A program made the translations under genes and the position numbers. This document shows, piece by piece, positions 44,418 through 54,965 of a DNA stretch of 60,000 nucleotides. The stretch's first letter is position 1; each line of letters opens with the position of its first letter. This DNA is from Adiantum capillus-veneris (lineage: Eukaryota > Streptophyta > Polypodiopsida > Polypodiales > Pteridaceae), in NCBI GenBank assembly GCA_014529385.2, contig CM043970.1, positions 41,473,279-41,533,278 on the forward strand, given 5' to 3'. The notes beneath the pieces were generated by a model. The model was not told where the DNA came from and searched no databases. It was given only the letters and a program-made list of their open reading frames with translations.

Positions 44418-45915
44418 ATGGCGAAGATCCATATTGTGGAGACTAGTTTGGTGAAGCCTGTCACCCCAACCAAGCGCCATACCCTGGTCTTAAACGGTGT
44501 GGATCTCTACTGGAGTGAGTTTGGCTATGCCCGCACTGTCCATTTCTACAGCACCAAGCCGGGCCATCATGACTTTAAGGCCATTGTCCAGAGCCTCAAA
44601 AAAAGCCTCTCCATGCTCTTGGTCCACTTCTACCCCGTCGCTGGACGTCTTGTACCTCATACAAGTGATGATAATGTCAACTCCGGTGACCCACCCCTTA
44701 TCGTCCTAGATTGCAATGATGCTGGGGTTGAGTTCATAGAGGCCTGCTGTTTGGATGTGGATTTTGGGCAGCTCCAAGGAGAGGGTTTTCGAGTGCAGGA
44801 CTTTTTTGCGCGGCTCACTCGCACCGATAGCCGGCTTCGCCCCGAAGATCCGGTTATGTCTGTGCAGGTGATCTCTTGCTTGTCGTACGTGTTTTTTAAG
44901 TCCTTCCCTCAGTTATAACTGCTCACTATCGTTGCGTGCTCTACGTCATAACGTATATAAGTCTGTCTTGCAGGTGACGAGCTTTCTGGGCGGTGGCGTA
45001 GCGATAGGGTGCTCGAGTGATCACGCGCTTTTTGATGGCTTCTCCTTCGCGAGCATGATGAAGAGCTGGGCCGAGCTCTGCAACGGAGTGGCTGAACTGT
45101 CCGCTCCACCTCACCACCTGCGCCGTCAGCTGGACAGTGTGTCCCCACGGCAGTTGCCACGTCTAAGGACACGCGGCCGCCCTGCAATAGCACCCCATGA
45201 AGATCTGCAGGTGAGCATGGTGCCCGTCACTGCAAACACGGTGGAGAAATTGAAGGTGGAGGCAGCTGATGGGGGCCCATTTACGTCCTTCGAGTGTCTA
45301 GCCGCCCACGTGTGGAAGGCTCGCACGAGGGCAGAGACGCAGGACCAGGATGCACGCGTGGCGCTTCGATTCAGGGTGAATATAAGAGCGCGCCTGTCGC
45401 CCAAGCTTCCGGCAACCTCCTTCGGCCCAGGGGTGATTCACGCGCGGGTGGGTCCCGTGTCAGCAGGAGAGCTGAATAAGGAGAGCTTGGGAGCAACCGC
45501 AAGCCGCATTCATGAGGCCGTTCTATTGTACACCAACCCTACCAAAATCCAGCAAGAGCTTGAGAGGTATGATGCAGGGGAGATGGTGTATGTGTGGGAT
45601 AATCAGGCTGAGGTCCACCATCCTAGTGTGGTGGTCACGGAAATTGTCGATCTTCGAACAATCGGCTTTTATGATGCAGACTTTGGCTGGGGAGAGCTGA
45701 AAGCGATCCGGCCTGCAACCATGCGTGGTTCCGGGGTCTTCAGCTTGGCATCTCCTCCTCCTCCACGTCCTCCTCTTGTAGGGGGCAGCGTCGACGATTG
45801 CAAGCTCGAGCTCATCGTCCGCCTCACCTCCAAAGAGATGGGAGGCTTTCTGCCGAGCCTTCTCTCCGAGCCATGGCCGCCGAGTGGAATGTGTAATGGC
45901 TCACACACACGCTAA
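44418..45915 (+). CDS. BAHD acyltransferase (HCT-like), two exons
   Basis: Exon 1 is 44418-44867 and exon 2 is 44974-45915, with a 106-bp phase-0 GT-AG intron. Together they encode 463 residues, normal for the family. BAHD enzymes move an acyl group from an acyl-CoA thioester to an alcohol or amine, in the cytosol. The N-terminus (MAKIHIVETSLVKP) and 'HFYPVAGRL' fit the hydroxycinnamoyl transferase branch. The catalytic HxxxD is HALFD at residues 167-171, right after the intron, the position typical of BAHD introns. The structural DFGWG motif is at 386-390. No stop or frameshift is seen, so it is probably functional. The acceptor (shikimate, spermidine or another) cannot be read from the sequence. 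A TATA box and a G-box lie just upstream. Confidence 0.92.
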
Positions 45916-46585
45916 TTAGCTTGCAGCGACATCATGTCAAAGCGTGCCTCGAAGTATACAGTAACGTCTCTATCGAGTGAAATTTCTCTTCGTTCCGTTG
46001 CAAGTCCTTCTCCTCGAGGCTCGGGTATGGGCCCTTGGGTTGCGTTTGATGAGGGCCCACTAGCTATTCAATTTCGAGGGGCTACATTGGGGGTGCCATT
46101 TTAATACCATAGCAAATATCTAACCTAGTGCTTTGTAATGGATATCGTGTTTTCCCTATTCTAGAAGCATTTGTGCAACTTTGGGTTAGTCTATGTAGAT
46201 TTGTGTAGTTGATGGCTTCTTTCTGTGAATGGTGAATGACTTCTCAGAATGCATGGAGAAGAGATCTGGTGTTAAAAGCAGTGCAAAGTATAATTTTTTT
46301 CGGAAGTACAGGCTTTTTTGAATTTTCTGTGGTTGCAGCGTCAAATTATGGTGTAATTCTCGATTGAAAACTTAGCTTAAATTTCTTAGTATGGTTTTTG
46401 CACCGACAGTTCAAAAATTGGTCAATGTATTTCATCGCACAACATGAACAAGACCTAGAAAGCTTGTCGTTAGCCTAACAAAATATTACAAAAGTTGGCT
46501 GGAAAACAGTTCATTAAAGCATCCCAGGACGCGTTCATGCCAAGTTACAGAACCTTTGTTAAAATGCGAGGTGCCTTTGCCGCAG
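45916..46585. other. Region between BAHD and NRPB12
   Basis: It contains the BAHD 3' flank and, presumably, the NRPB12 promoter and first exon, which I could not locate. No other coding signal or repeat is seen. Confidence 0.45.
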
Positions 46586-46607
46586 TTTCAAGTATCTTAT
46601 CTTTGTG
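46586..46607 (+). CDS. Candidate upstream exon of NRPB12
   Basis: This 22-bp stretch follows a possible acceptor (ttgccgcag) and reads FQVSYLC plus one base, before the donor GTAATG. It matches the conserved 'VSYLCG' that precedes the first Cys of the RPB12 zinc site. Joining it to the next exon gives CDC, and a donor five bases later gives CGNDC; neither is the usual CGDC. The boundary, or the integrity of the gene, is therefore uncertain, and no Met is in frame upstream. Confidence 0.5.
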
Positions 46608-46745
46608 GTAATGGTGTATCAAATGCATTTTGCCTGCGATACTTAATATCTCCTTATTCATTGTTCAACTATCTCCTTATACATTCTTTTAAAAGCGGGC
46701 TGTTCTGAGTTACCTTGCTATCTCTCTTTTTTAGGCTGAATTCAG

Positions 46746-46964
46746 ACTGCGGGGCTGATAATGCATTGAAGCCCGGGGATGTGATACAGTGTCGAGAATG
46801 TGGTTACCGTATTCTTTACAAGAAACGGACTCGGCGCAGTAAGTGCCATGAGGGTTTAGTTTGATAATGCCAGCAATGCTGCAAGAAATTTGTTGGTGCA
46901 AATGAATGCTGGACTTACATGGGCCACTGTTTTTTTTGCAGTTGTTCAATATGAGGCTCGGTAG
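46746..46964 (+). CDS. NRPB12: RNA polymerase I/II/III shared subunit RPB12 (RPABC4), last two exons
   Basis: Exon 46746-46838 encodes '[19 protein letters not shown]' and '[12 protein letters not shown]'. After a 103-bp intron (donor GTAAGT, acceptor TTTTTTTTGCAG), exon 46942-46964 adds IVQYEAR and the stop TAG at 46962-46964. This is the nearly invariant C-terminus of the ~51-residue zinc-binding subunit shared by the three nuclear RNA polymerases. CxxC (CREC) of the second half of the zinc site is present. A copia element starts at 46965, immediately behind the stop. Its target duplication GGTAG includes the stop codon, so the reading frame is untouched but the native 3' UTR is displaced by about 5.2 kb. 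The gene may now use a polyadenylation signal in the element. Confidence 0.88.
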
Positions 46965-47161
46965 TGTTGTTAAACAGGCACGCACACACAGAGACTCGAG
47001 TGTGAGGCAAGAATGAGAGATGTTTGTTATGCTTGCCAAGGGCAGTTTAAATACAAATTGGGGACGGACATTGCCCGTCAGTTACAGTTGTAACTACTCG
47101 TCCAGGGAAGATCTTGGGAGCCAGAAATTAAGTGGCTTAATTATTAACTTATTTCGCCACA
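46965..47161 (-). repeat. 3' LTR of copia C
   Basis: 197 bp. It matches the right LTR apart from a 34-bp net length difference in its middle ('gttatgcttgccaaggg' region) and scattered substitutions, so the element is older than copia B. It now forms the sequence directly 3' of the NRPB12 stop. Confidence 0.93.
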
Positions 47162-47220
47162 CACCCCCCTAAGTTGATAATTCCCATCACAGTGATTTTA
47201 AGCCGAGCTGTTGACAGCTT

Positions 47221-50200
47221 TCAAGATGCTTTGCCTTTGGAATGGACTTCGTGAGGAAATCCACCCACTGTTGTTCTGTACGAACATGGGAGAGCTCGAT
47301 GCTGCCTTCTTGAATGAGCTCCTTGATGAATTGAAGCTTCATCGTTATATGCTTTGTCTTTTCTGAGTGTTAGAGATTCCTTGCAAGCATTATAGCAGAC
47401 ATATTGTCGCAATGAAGTACTAGTGGCTGATTCGGGAAGAGTGTAGTCTCCATTGAGAAGTGTTTAAGGCAAATGCCTTCTTTCAAGGCAAGAATCATTG
47501 CAACATATTCAGCTTCTGTCGATGACAAGGTGACTCTTTCCTGTTTCTTGCTTTGCCAGGAGATTGCACCTCCAGCCAGAAGAAAGGCATATCCTGAGGT
47601 GGATTGAAGAGTATCTTGATCACCCCCCCAATATGCATCAGAGTAGCCAACAAGGAAGGGTGTTGGCAGAGGCTGAAGGGCATAATAGTAAATGTCGTAA
47701 TCCTTCGTATGCTGAAGATAGCGCATGAGACGCTTTAGGTGTTGGATGTGGATTAGACCTGGAGTTTTCATGTAGCGAGATAAAAGGTTTGCTGCGAAAC
47801 AAATGTCAGACCTAGTACAAGTTACTAGGTAACACACTCCGCCAAGAATGTTGGAATATGGAAAAGACTCCATATCAGCAGCAGCTAAGACTGAAGATGA
47901 TTCCGATCAGTGATAGGAGTTGATGCCCATCTGCCCTTCTTAAGGCATTTTGTCGGTCGTATGAAGGCCAAAGTTTTTTTGAGTCTGTCATTGGAAGGGC
48001 TTGTTCAAAAATTATCCTTCTATAGAGAAGGGTGAAAAAATAGAATACATGCCAATGGAAAGGCTAATTAAAAAACATTTTATATATATTAATGCTCATT
48101 TACAATATATATATGTATATTGGTTATACTCATTGACACAATATAGTATCTTGCCTTGTAAATTATGCAAAATTTTCTCATTGGAAGGGCAAACTAAAAA
48201 TAGACCCTTCTATAGGGAAGGGTGCATTTTTCTACAACCCATCTTTTGAAAGAATAGGTTGCCCTTCAAATCCTAACACAGATTCCGATTGTTTCAGCTT
48301 GAGCGAAGTTGGGAGAGGAGTCTCCACTCCCTTGCATGCAGACATATTGTACTTCTTAAGTAGGGATTGAATGTAAGACTCTTGGCTAATCCGGATGAAG
48401 CCCTTTGAAGGATCCTACAAGACTTGAATCCTAAGGCAGTAGTGGAGGGGCCCCATGTCAGTCATGGAGAAGGAAGAGTGGAGTTCACCCTTTGCTGTTT
48501 CAAGAGCTGATTCAGAATTAGAGAGCATCAAAATATCATCCACGTAGATGGCGAGAAACAGTAATACACCAGCAGAGTGACGGCCATACACATTGGCATC
48601 AGATTGAAAATGTGCATATCCAAGAGTGATCATGCACTGATGGAACCTTTGATACCATTGCCTGGGGGATTGTTTCAATCCATAACGGGCCTTGAGTAGC
48701 CTGCATACATAATTGGAGTGTTGCATTGAGATATACATTTGGGGCTGCTCCATGTAGATCTCCTCCTCTAAATCTCCATTTAAAAAGGCAGTGCGGACAT
48801 CCATTTGATGAAGGTGGACGCCAAAGAGAGCAGCTATTGCAATCAGAACTCGAAAAGAGGTGATGCGAAGCACAGCAGAAAACGTTTCAGTGAAATCCAT
48901 GCCAGGGACCTGGGTAAATCTTCGCGCCACAAGTCGAGTTTTGTAGCGTGAGACTGTGCCGTCAGCATTGAGCTTTTTGCGAAGCAACCATTTGCAGGTC
49001 ACCAATTTTCTGTCTAGTGGAGCAGGGACCAGCTGCCATGTGCCATTATCCATGAGGGATTGGTACTCTGACTCCATTGCTTGCTGCCAAAATGTGGCCT
49101 CAGGACCTGACAAAGCCTCATCCAAAGAGATTTCATCAATGGATTTAGCAACAGAGAGAAGTGCGTCAAGATCGTCTGAGGAAGCATGGAGCACCTGGAG
49201 GTAGAGTACTTCAGCTGTATTGGAATTACCAGAGGGCTGATCAGCTGAACGATCCAGGAGCAATGAGTGGTTTGTCTTCTCATAGATCTCCATGAGAGAT
49301 CGAACCTTTGAAGACTTGGAAGGGTGAGAGGTTGGGTTTGGACCACGCAAGGGGCGCTGGTGGATCGGCTCCACTGGTACATATGGGCTTAAGTCCCTGG
49401 TGTCTGATGGAGGACTTGAAATCCGTGGAGAAAGAGCAGATTGAGAAGATGTATCATTCGCCAAAGGAACCTGAATAATGGGGTTATCTGCCACATGAGG
49501 GGGAGGCTGGCGAGTTGTGGAGGGCATCAACAATTGCCTTGTGACATCTGCTGGTTTATTATGACCAGGGAACAAGGGGTTTGGAGATTTTGGAAAGAGG
49601 ACGGACTTGGTATTTTTCCCAAGAGACCAAGGAGGTGCACCTTTAGGCAGAGGAGTGCCAATTGGAATTGGAGAAGGAGGTGTCTGTGGTATAGGAGGGG
49701 GATGGGGCCGAGGTAAAGGTTTCCAAACATCTGCTTCCTCCCATTCGATCCGTGGAACACTTGAGATAAGAGGATCTGATGTGTTGGGTCCAGATGGTAG
49801 TGTGAGCATGGGAGGAGATGCATCTCCCTCCTGTGGACTGATCATGGAAGATTCATCAAAATAGACAGAGTGAGCAAACTGAAATTTTTTCAGCTGAGGG
49901 TCATACAACCTGTAAGCTTTCACTCCAAGGCGATCTCCATAGCCCATGAACACCATCCTTGTGCTGGTTGGGTCGAGTTTGTGGTGCAGGGAAAGGGCCT
50001 TGACATGGTAGGCTAAACACCCGAAGACTCGGAGGTGCTGCAGATCTGGAATTTTACCAAACCAATGGTAGTATGGGGTATACTAGGGATCAATTGCATG
50101 TGGTATGCAATTTTGAAGGTAGCCGGCAGTGGCAATTGCTTCCTCCCAGTATGCCTTTGATAGGCATGCCGCGAGTAGCATGGCACGTGAAGCTGCAACT

Positions 50201-51893
50201 AAGGTTCAATTCTTCCTTTCGGCGACCCCATTTTTGCTGAGGTGTGTAGGGGACAGTGAATTGTTGTTGTATGCCCTCATCCATGCCAAAGTTTTTAAAT
50301 GCATTGGTAACATACTCTCCTCCATTGTCCGAGCGAAGAGCCTGCACGGGTAGATCATGCTGTCGCACTACCAACCTGCAGTACTCTTTGAAGCTTGAGA
50401 GAACTTGTGACTTTTGCTTCAAGAAATATATTGTAGTGTACCTGCTGAAATCATCAATAAATGTTAGAAAGTACACAGAACCTGCAAGGGAGGTTGACTC
50501 CATGGGTCCACATAAATCACTGTGGACCAATTGATTCAGCTGAGAAGACCGCGTCTGAGATCGAGGGAAGGGCTTGTGACTCGCTTTACCCAAAAGACAA
50601 CCTTCACATAGATCAATAGGTGACAGGTTCGATGGGAGACTTGAGCATACTTTGTTCTTCGCCATGCGGTGGAGTGTGGGACCATTGATATACCCAAGCC
50701 TGTAATGCCACATAAGGGTCGATGTTGCTTTGGTTAGGTGTAGGGAGACAGTTGAAGTCGAAGCTACCACAGCATCATGGGCAGATTGGGTGATTGGAAT
50801 CGGATACAATCGATTCTTTTGAGGGAGTTTGAGGATTTCGTATTGGCCAGTAGGGAGTTTAAAGTGAATGAAACAGGAGTCATGGAAAAACTCAATAGAG
50901 GACCCTGTAGATGTGGCTGCAGTAACTGAAAGGATGTTGCGGCTGAGGGCTGGTATGTGGTAGATGTCACGTATGATTACGGGAGCTCCACTGGGTAAGG
51001 AGACATGCAGATGGCCGTGCCCTACTATATTGAGGCTATGATTATCTCCAAGGTAGACTTGAACCGGGCGTGCGAGGTCGCGAAGACAATGACTGTGTGG
51101 TGTCATATGGTGTGTTGCACCGATGTCAAGTAGCCACTCTGTTGCAGCAACTGAAGAAGCAAGCAAACCAATGGAGTTAATGTGGGAAGTAAAAAGTTGA
51201 AGAGATTCATATACCATACTGGCTGAGGGCAGGTACTTCAATGTGTTGTAGTTGAGGTCGTGGACGACGGTCGTTCCGTTGTTGTTCGCGCCGTTTGGTT
51301 TGGCATTCATGAACATGATGGCCATGGCGTCCACAATGGCTGCAGATTTTTGCAGGAGTGGGGTTATTGGCTGGGTTTCTTGTGTTGTTGAAGCAGCGAG
51401 AGCCCCTCCTTCTGAAATTTGATTGACGCTGAACAAATTGTGTGGAGGGTATGGCTGGTGCAGGTGCACTCGAACTGCCTCGCATGGCATCTTCTTGAAG
51501 GCTTGGAGGCTTTCATCCAATTGAAGGCCTAAGAGGAGGGCATTATCCAATACGGTGCGCCATTTATCAAGAAACGTGGAGATTTCCTGCTGTTCAGAAA
51601 GCACAGCAAGAAGTAGTTTCTTGAGGGTCGTAACACGAGTGATCAGGTCCTCGCGATGGTAGGCAGCACGTAGAAAGGTCCAAATTTCGGCTGCGGTTTG
51701 GCAACGCCTAACCATTTGGACCTGACGTCGATAAGCCAGGTGCAACATGAGTTCAGCCTGGGCTTGCAAATCCTTGGCCGTCCAATCAGCGCTATTAGGA
51801 CTATTAGGGACGGGCTGGACAGTGATTCCGCTCACTATATCCGAGAGTGCTGCTCCTTTGAGCAGCAAGGTTACCCGGGTCTTGCTGTGACAT
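47221..51893 (-). pseudogene. Copia C gag-pol polyprotein, frameshifted
   Basis: Gag starts at the ATG at 51893 (MSQQDPG) and shifts frame within ten codons. The main frame then runs to about 50090, but between about 51485 and 51250 the real coding sequence, including the knuckle CSHCGRHGHHVHEC, lies in another frame, so two compensating frameshifts are present. The protease site is DIGA rather than DSGA. Integrase shows HSDLCGP and LRSDNGGEY, then a shift at 'PYTPQQ' near 50230. RT is at 49956-48415 ('DFTETFSAVLRI', 'QMDVRTAFLNGDL', YVDD near 48540). RNase H is at 47873-47370, ending in a broken tail. The MITE at 47908-48281 interrupts the join. No functional product is expected. Confidence 0.9.
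47908..48281. mobile_element. hAT-type MITE nested in copia C
   Basis: 374 bp, AT-rich. The 8-bp target duplication ATTCCGAT lies at 47900-47907 and 48282-48289. TIRs are CAGTGATAGG on the left and, reverse-complemented, CTGTGTTAGG on the right (8 of 10 identical). Eight-bp TSD and a CAGTG-like terminus fit the hAT superfamily. Inside, 'cattggaagggc' and 'cttctatag(a/g)gaagggtg' each occur twice as direct repeats. No ORF for a transposase. Confidence 0.87.
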
Positions 51894-51993
51894 GCTGGCT
51901 GTCCGGATCAACGAGCACCCACAAGCAAGGGCAGCGTGCGCACTAGGTGAAGAGAAGGGTGGTGGGTGTTGGGTGTACTCTACTGTGATACCA

Positions 51994-52156
51994 CGTTGTC
52001 AAACAGGCACGCACACACAGAGACTCGAGTGTGCACACACAGAGACTCAAGAATGAGAGATGTACCAGCCTGTCAGTTACAGTTGTAACTGCTCGTCCAG
52101 GGAAGATCCTGGGAGCCAGAAATTATGCGGTTTAATTATTAACTTATTTCGCCTCA
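51994..52156 (-). repeat. 5' LTR of copia C
   Basis: 163 bp, matching 46965-47161 with a net 34-bp deletion and a short internal duplication ('cacacacagagactc' occurs twice). Its terminal base next to the primer site is changed (CG instead of CA). Confidence 0.92.
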
Positions 52157-52227
52157 GGTAGCATGCGGTTCTTGGGACATATATGCAATGTGATTGGGAG
52201 AGGCATTTGTTGGCACTACATGTGAAT
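52157..52227 (+). other. Displaced NRPB12 3' flank
   Basis: After the second GGTAG, 71 bp ('catgcggttcttgggacata' onwards) must be the original sequence behind the NRPB12 stop, now 5.2 kb away. It ends abruptly at the BAHD-derived segment. Confidence 0.75.
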
Positions 52228-52443
52228 ATGCACGCGTGGCGCTTCGATTCAGGGTGAATATAAGGGCGCGCCTCGTTCCCAAGCTTCCGGCAACCTCCTT
52301 CGGCCCAGGGGTGATTCATGCGCGGGTGGGTCCCGTGTCAGCAGGAGAGCTGAATAAGGAGAGCTTGGGAGCAACCGCAAGCCGCATTCATGAGGCCGTT
52401 CTATTGTACACCAACCCTACCAAAATCCAGCAAGAGCTTGAGA
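52228..52443 (+). pseudogene. 216-bp copy of BAHD exon 2
   Basis: This segment matches 45350-45565 of the BAHD gene over exactly 216 bp without gaps, with only a handful of substitutions (for example 'ctcgttcccaag' versus 'ctgtcgcccaag'). It has sharp edges on both sides and the same orientation. It covers 'VALRFRVNIRAR' to 'NPTKIQQELE', between the HxxxD and DFGWG motifs. It has no start, no catalytic motif and no splice context, so it cannot encode an enzyme. Before copia C inserted it lay about 6.7 kb minus 5.2 kb, that is roughly 1.7 kb, from its source. Confidence 0.93.
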
Positions 52444-53760
52444 CACAAGGAGCTTTGGACACATTTCTATATAGTAAAAAAAATATAATTGCTAGGAAAC
52501 TTACTAGATCAAATACACGTATGTAGTAAGAGTGCAAACATGTAATAATGAGAATACTCCTATATGGTTATAGTCACAACATTCTATCTATATAGTACTT
52601 TTATTTGACCATATAGCAAGAAAATGGAGGAACACAACTAGGAGTTCTCTTCTTACTAGTTTGACTCTTCTTGCACGAGTCGCCCACGCCATGAGCGCCG
52701 CTTGCTTTGAGATGCCCCCCTCGCCACTCACCACCTCTGCCAGTGTCCCCATCACATCCGCCTCCACTAGGCAAAATGTTCACTTCACACTACACTACCC
52801 CCCGTACACCCACCACCACAAACTCCGTCATTGTTGGTGGCGAGAATGTGGATGTGCCGCTTGGCAAGGAGGAAGGGTAAGGGGTCGGCTCCTCCCCTGA
52901 GGCCACCTCTACCACCGCCTCATTCCTGTGTTTTTTAACCAGGCTGATAAGGGCATGCACCAGGTCTGCTTCCGACAACATGAGCCTTGTAATGTCCACA
53001 CCCTTAGTGGGAAAAGAGGCTACAAATGAAGTCTACAACCAATAGCTCCGGTGCACGCTGGTTGTCAGGCTTGATAAGATTGACAAGCCCCTACATGCAT
53101 CAGTAATGTTGATCACACTATACAAAACAAAAGGGTTATATTGTTGGAGCTCAGTAGCATTGAGCATCATAGGCCAATTACAATAGGTGCAGTAAGATGA
53201 TTGTTGTTTACTTGGCGCATATATATATATTAGCTCGTCCACGGTCCAGCCATCCCCTGTTGATTGTGTGAGACATGCTAACAAAAACAGAGCAACTGAT
53301 CAGTTAGCCTTAAACCCTGGCAAACTGCAGTTCCGTCAGGCCTCTTGCTGCAGGTATGCATGCACAGCGCCTTGCAGAAGGACATTGGACAACACAACAA
53401 AAACTAAAAACAGAAACAGTAAAAAAACATTGCGCCAATATCTCATCAACAACTAAAATTCTGTTTTGGCTTAACATTGATCATTGATAGGCAATATTGT
53501 CCACAAATTTACCGATTCTTCTTTAAACTTATTTGCAAGCCAAACTAAAAATCACGAAAAAAAATAACACAACTTTTGTCTTCATCTGGAGCACGAGTAG
53601 ACTAGTAGAAGCTGTCACTCTATTCTGGTTGCCGCTTTTGGATCAGTAGATATAGTGTGTGCGAAGTTCAGAGAAACTTTAAAAACATATTTTTTAAAAA
53701 ATAGAGGAAAGATGACAGTTTTAGACTTCTTGAAATTAGTTACATTTCTAATCTAAGAAT
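52444..53760. other. Intergenic sequence without recognised genes
   Basis: Non-coding by eye. 52700-52920 is C-rich with short open frames in several phases. No conserved motif, splice structure or element ends recognised. Confidence 0.45.
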
Positions 53761-53782
53761 TTCCAAATTCAAATAAACTCAC

Positions 53783-54023
53783 GTCTATATACAATCAATG
53801 AGAAGCTTAGAATATTGATTGTATATAGACATGAACGTTAGGCATGAATAAACACAGGTCTATACACAATGAAACTCCATGCTTCACCTTCAAAGCCTTC
53901 AAATTTCCATCATCACAGGTCTATACATGAATAAACTCAGGTCAATACATGAATAAACACAGGTCTATATACAATGAAACTCCATCTTTCACCTTCAAAG
54001 ACTTCAAATTTCCATCATCACAT
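53783..54023. repeat. Perfect 17-bp hairpin followed by a ~75-bp direct repeat
   Basis: GTCTATATACAATCAAT (53783-53799) and its exact reverse complement (53814-53830) flank a 14-nt loop. Downstream, a ~75-bp segment starting 'atgaataaacacaggtc' occurs at 53844-53918 and again at about 53950-54023; the word 'aggtctata(t/c)acaatg' thus recurs several times in direct orientation. Confidence 0.75.
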
Positions 54024-54369
54024 GCAAGCATTCATGCCTAACAAGAATATCTAAGGTATGTGTTAATCACCCTAATTTGTATGCAAATACATCACAGATT
54101 TAGATATTTTGTACTTGCAAACTATTTTGGACAATACAAAGTACTCAATACTCCCTCAAGCAATCTACACTCACCATCAAACAATGCTTTGTTGTGGGCA
54201 CAATCAGACCAAAACATCTAAGAATAATTGCTCAAGCTAATTAGTACCTGCACTTGTCCCCCTCGTTTAGCTCTGCTCATATTGCGAATACATTTCAGTA
54301 AGTCCACATTTGATATAGAGCCCACCGTTTGAGATTCTGCTGCAACACTCTAGATTGCTTCCATCTCTG

Positions 54370-54965
54370 TCTCCCCATGCGCTCGATGCTTGCCCCATCC
54401 TCAATGAAAGGGAGGCTGCCCACATTGTGGCGAGCCTGGCCCGAGCCCTTATCGGCTGCCATGCTCGGGGAATTGTCCACCGCAACATCAAGCCCGGGAA
54501 CGTGCTTCTCCTGCCGGACCCCTTCGAAGCAGAGCGACTGAACAAGCTGCTGGTGCAGCAGCAGCACCATATGAGCTACATCAGGTGCTGATGGCAGACT
54601 TTGGGCATGCTGCATCCATGGAGGATCCCTTATAGAGGCTCGATGATGCCCGCGTCGGAACCTCGCCCTTCCATGCACCTGAGCTTATCCAAAGATGCTA
54701 CGACGATCGTGTCGATATCCGGAGCCTCGGGGTCGTCCTGCACCTCATGCTCACTGGCACGATGCCTAGCTTCATCCAACACCTTGCTGATGACTCCTTG
54801 GATGAGAACTTCCATGCTGCCATCCTATATAACGCCGACAGGCTCTCTTTGGATGGGTCCATCCTTTGTGCTTAGCTCAGGACCTCCTCAAAGGCATGCT
54901 CTGCAATGATCCTGAGCAACGCGTCACCCTCAACCAAGTATTGCATCATCCTTGGGTTGTCCTCA
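54370..54965 (+). pseudogene. Protein kinase pseudogene (CAMK/CDPK-like)
   Basis: The plus strand shows kinase subdomains VI-XI out of one common frame. The catalytic loop is HRNIKPGN (54478; canonical HRD has become HRN). DFG is at 54597, APE within HAPEL near 54675, and 'DIRSLGVVL' near 54715 (canonical DxWSxG, Trp replaced by Arg). 'DLLKGMLCNDPEQRV' and 'VLHHPWV' follow near 54885-54960. The N-lobe with the ATP-binding Gly loop and Lys is missing upstream. A frameshift lies between the loop and DFG, an in-frame TAG at 54633, and another shift near 54873. The 'HHPWV' ending is typical of calcium-dependent or related kinases. It is inactive. Confidence 0.8.

Larger units (their letters stand above)
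46965..52156 (-). mobile_element. Ty1/copia LTR retrotransposon, copy C, inserted at the NRPB12 stop codon
   Basis: The 5192-bp element is on the minus strand, antisense to NRPB12. Target duplication GGTAG is at 46960-46964 and 52157-52161. LTRs start (minus) TGAGGCGAAATAAG and end GTTTAACAACA. The primer site beside the right LTR reads TGGTATCACAGTAGA on the minus strand; a G-rich purine tract (cttaggggggtg) precedes the 3' LTR. Coding order is gag-protease-integrase-RT-RNase H, with several frameshifts. A hAT-type MITE of 374 bp is nested in the RT-RNase H junction. Confidence 0.95.

Noticed and set aside
52194-52526. A short BAHD-like gene
   Set aside because: It lacks HxxxD, DFGWG and a start; it is a 216-bp exon fragment running into unrelated sequence.
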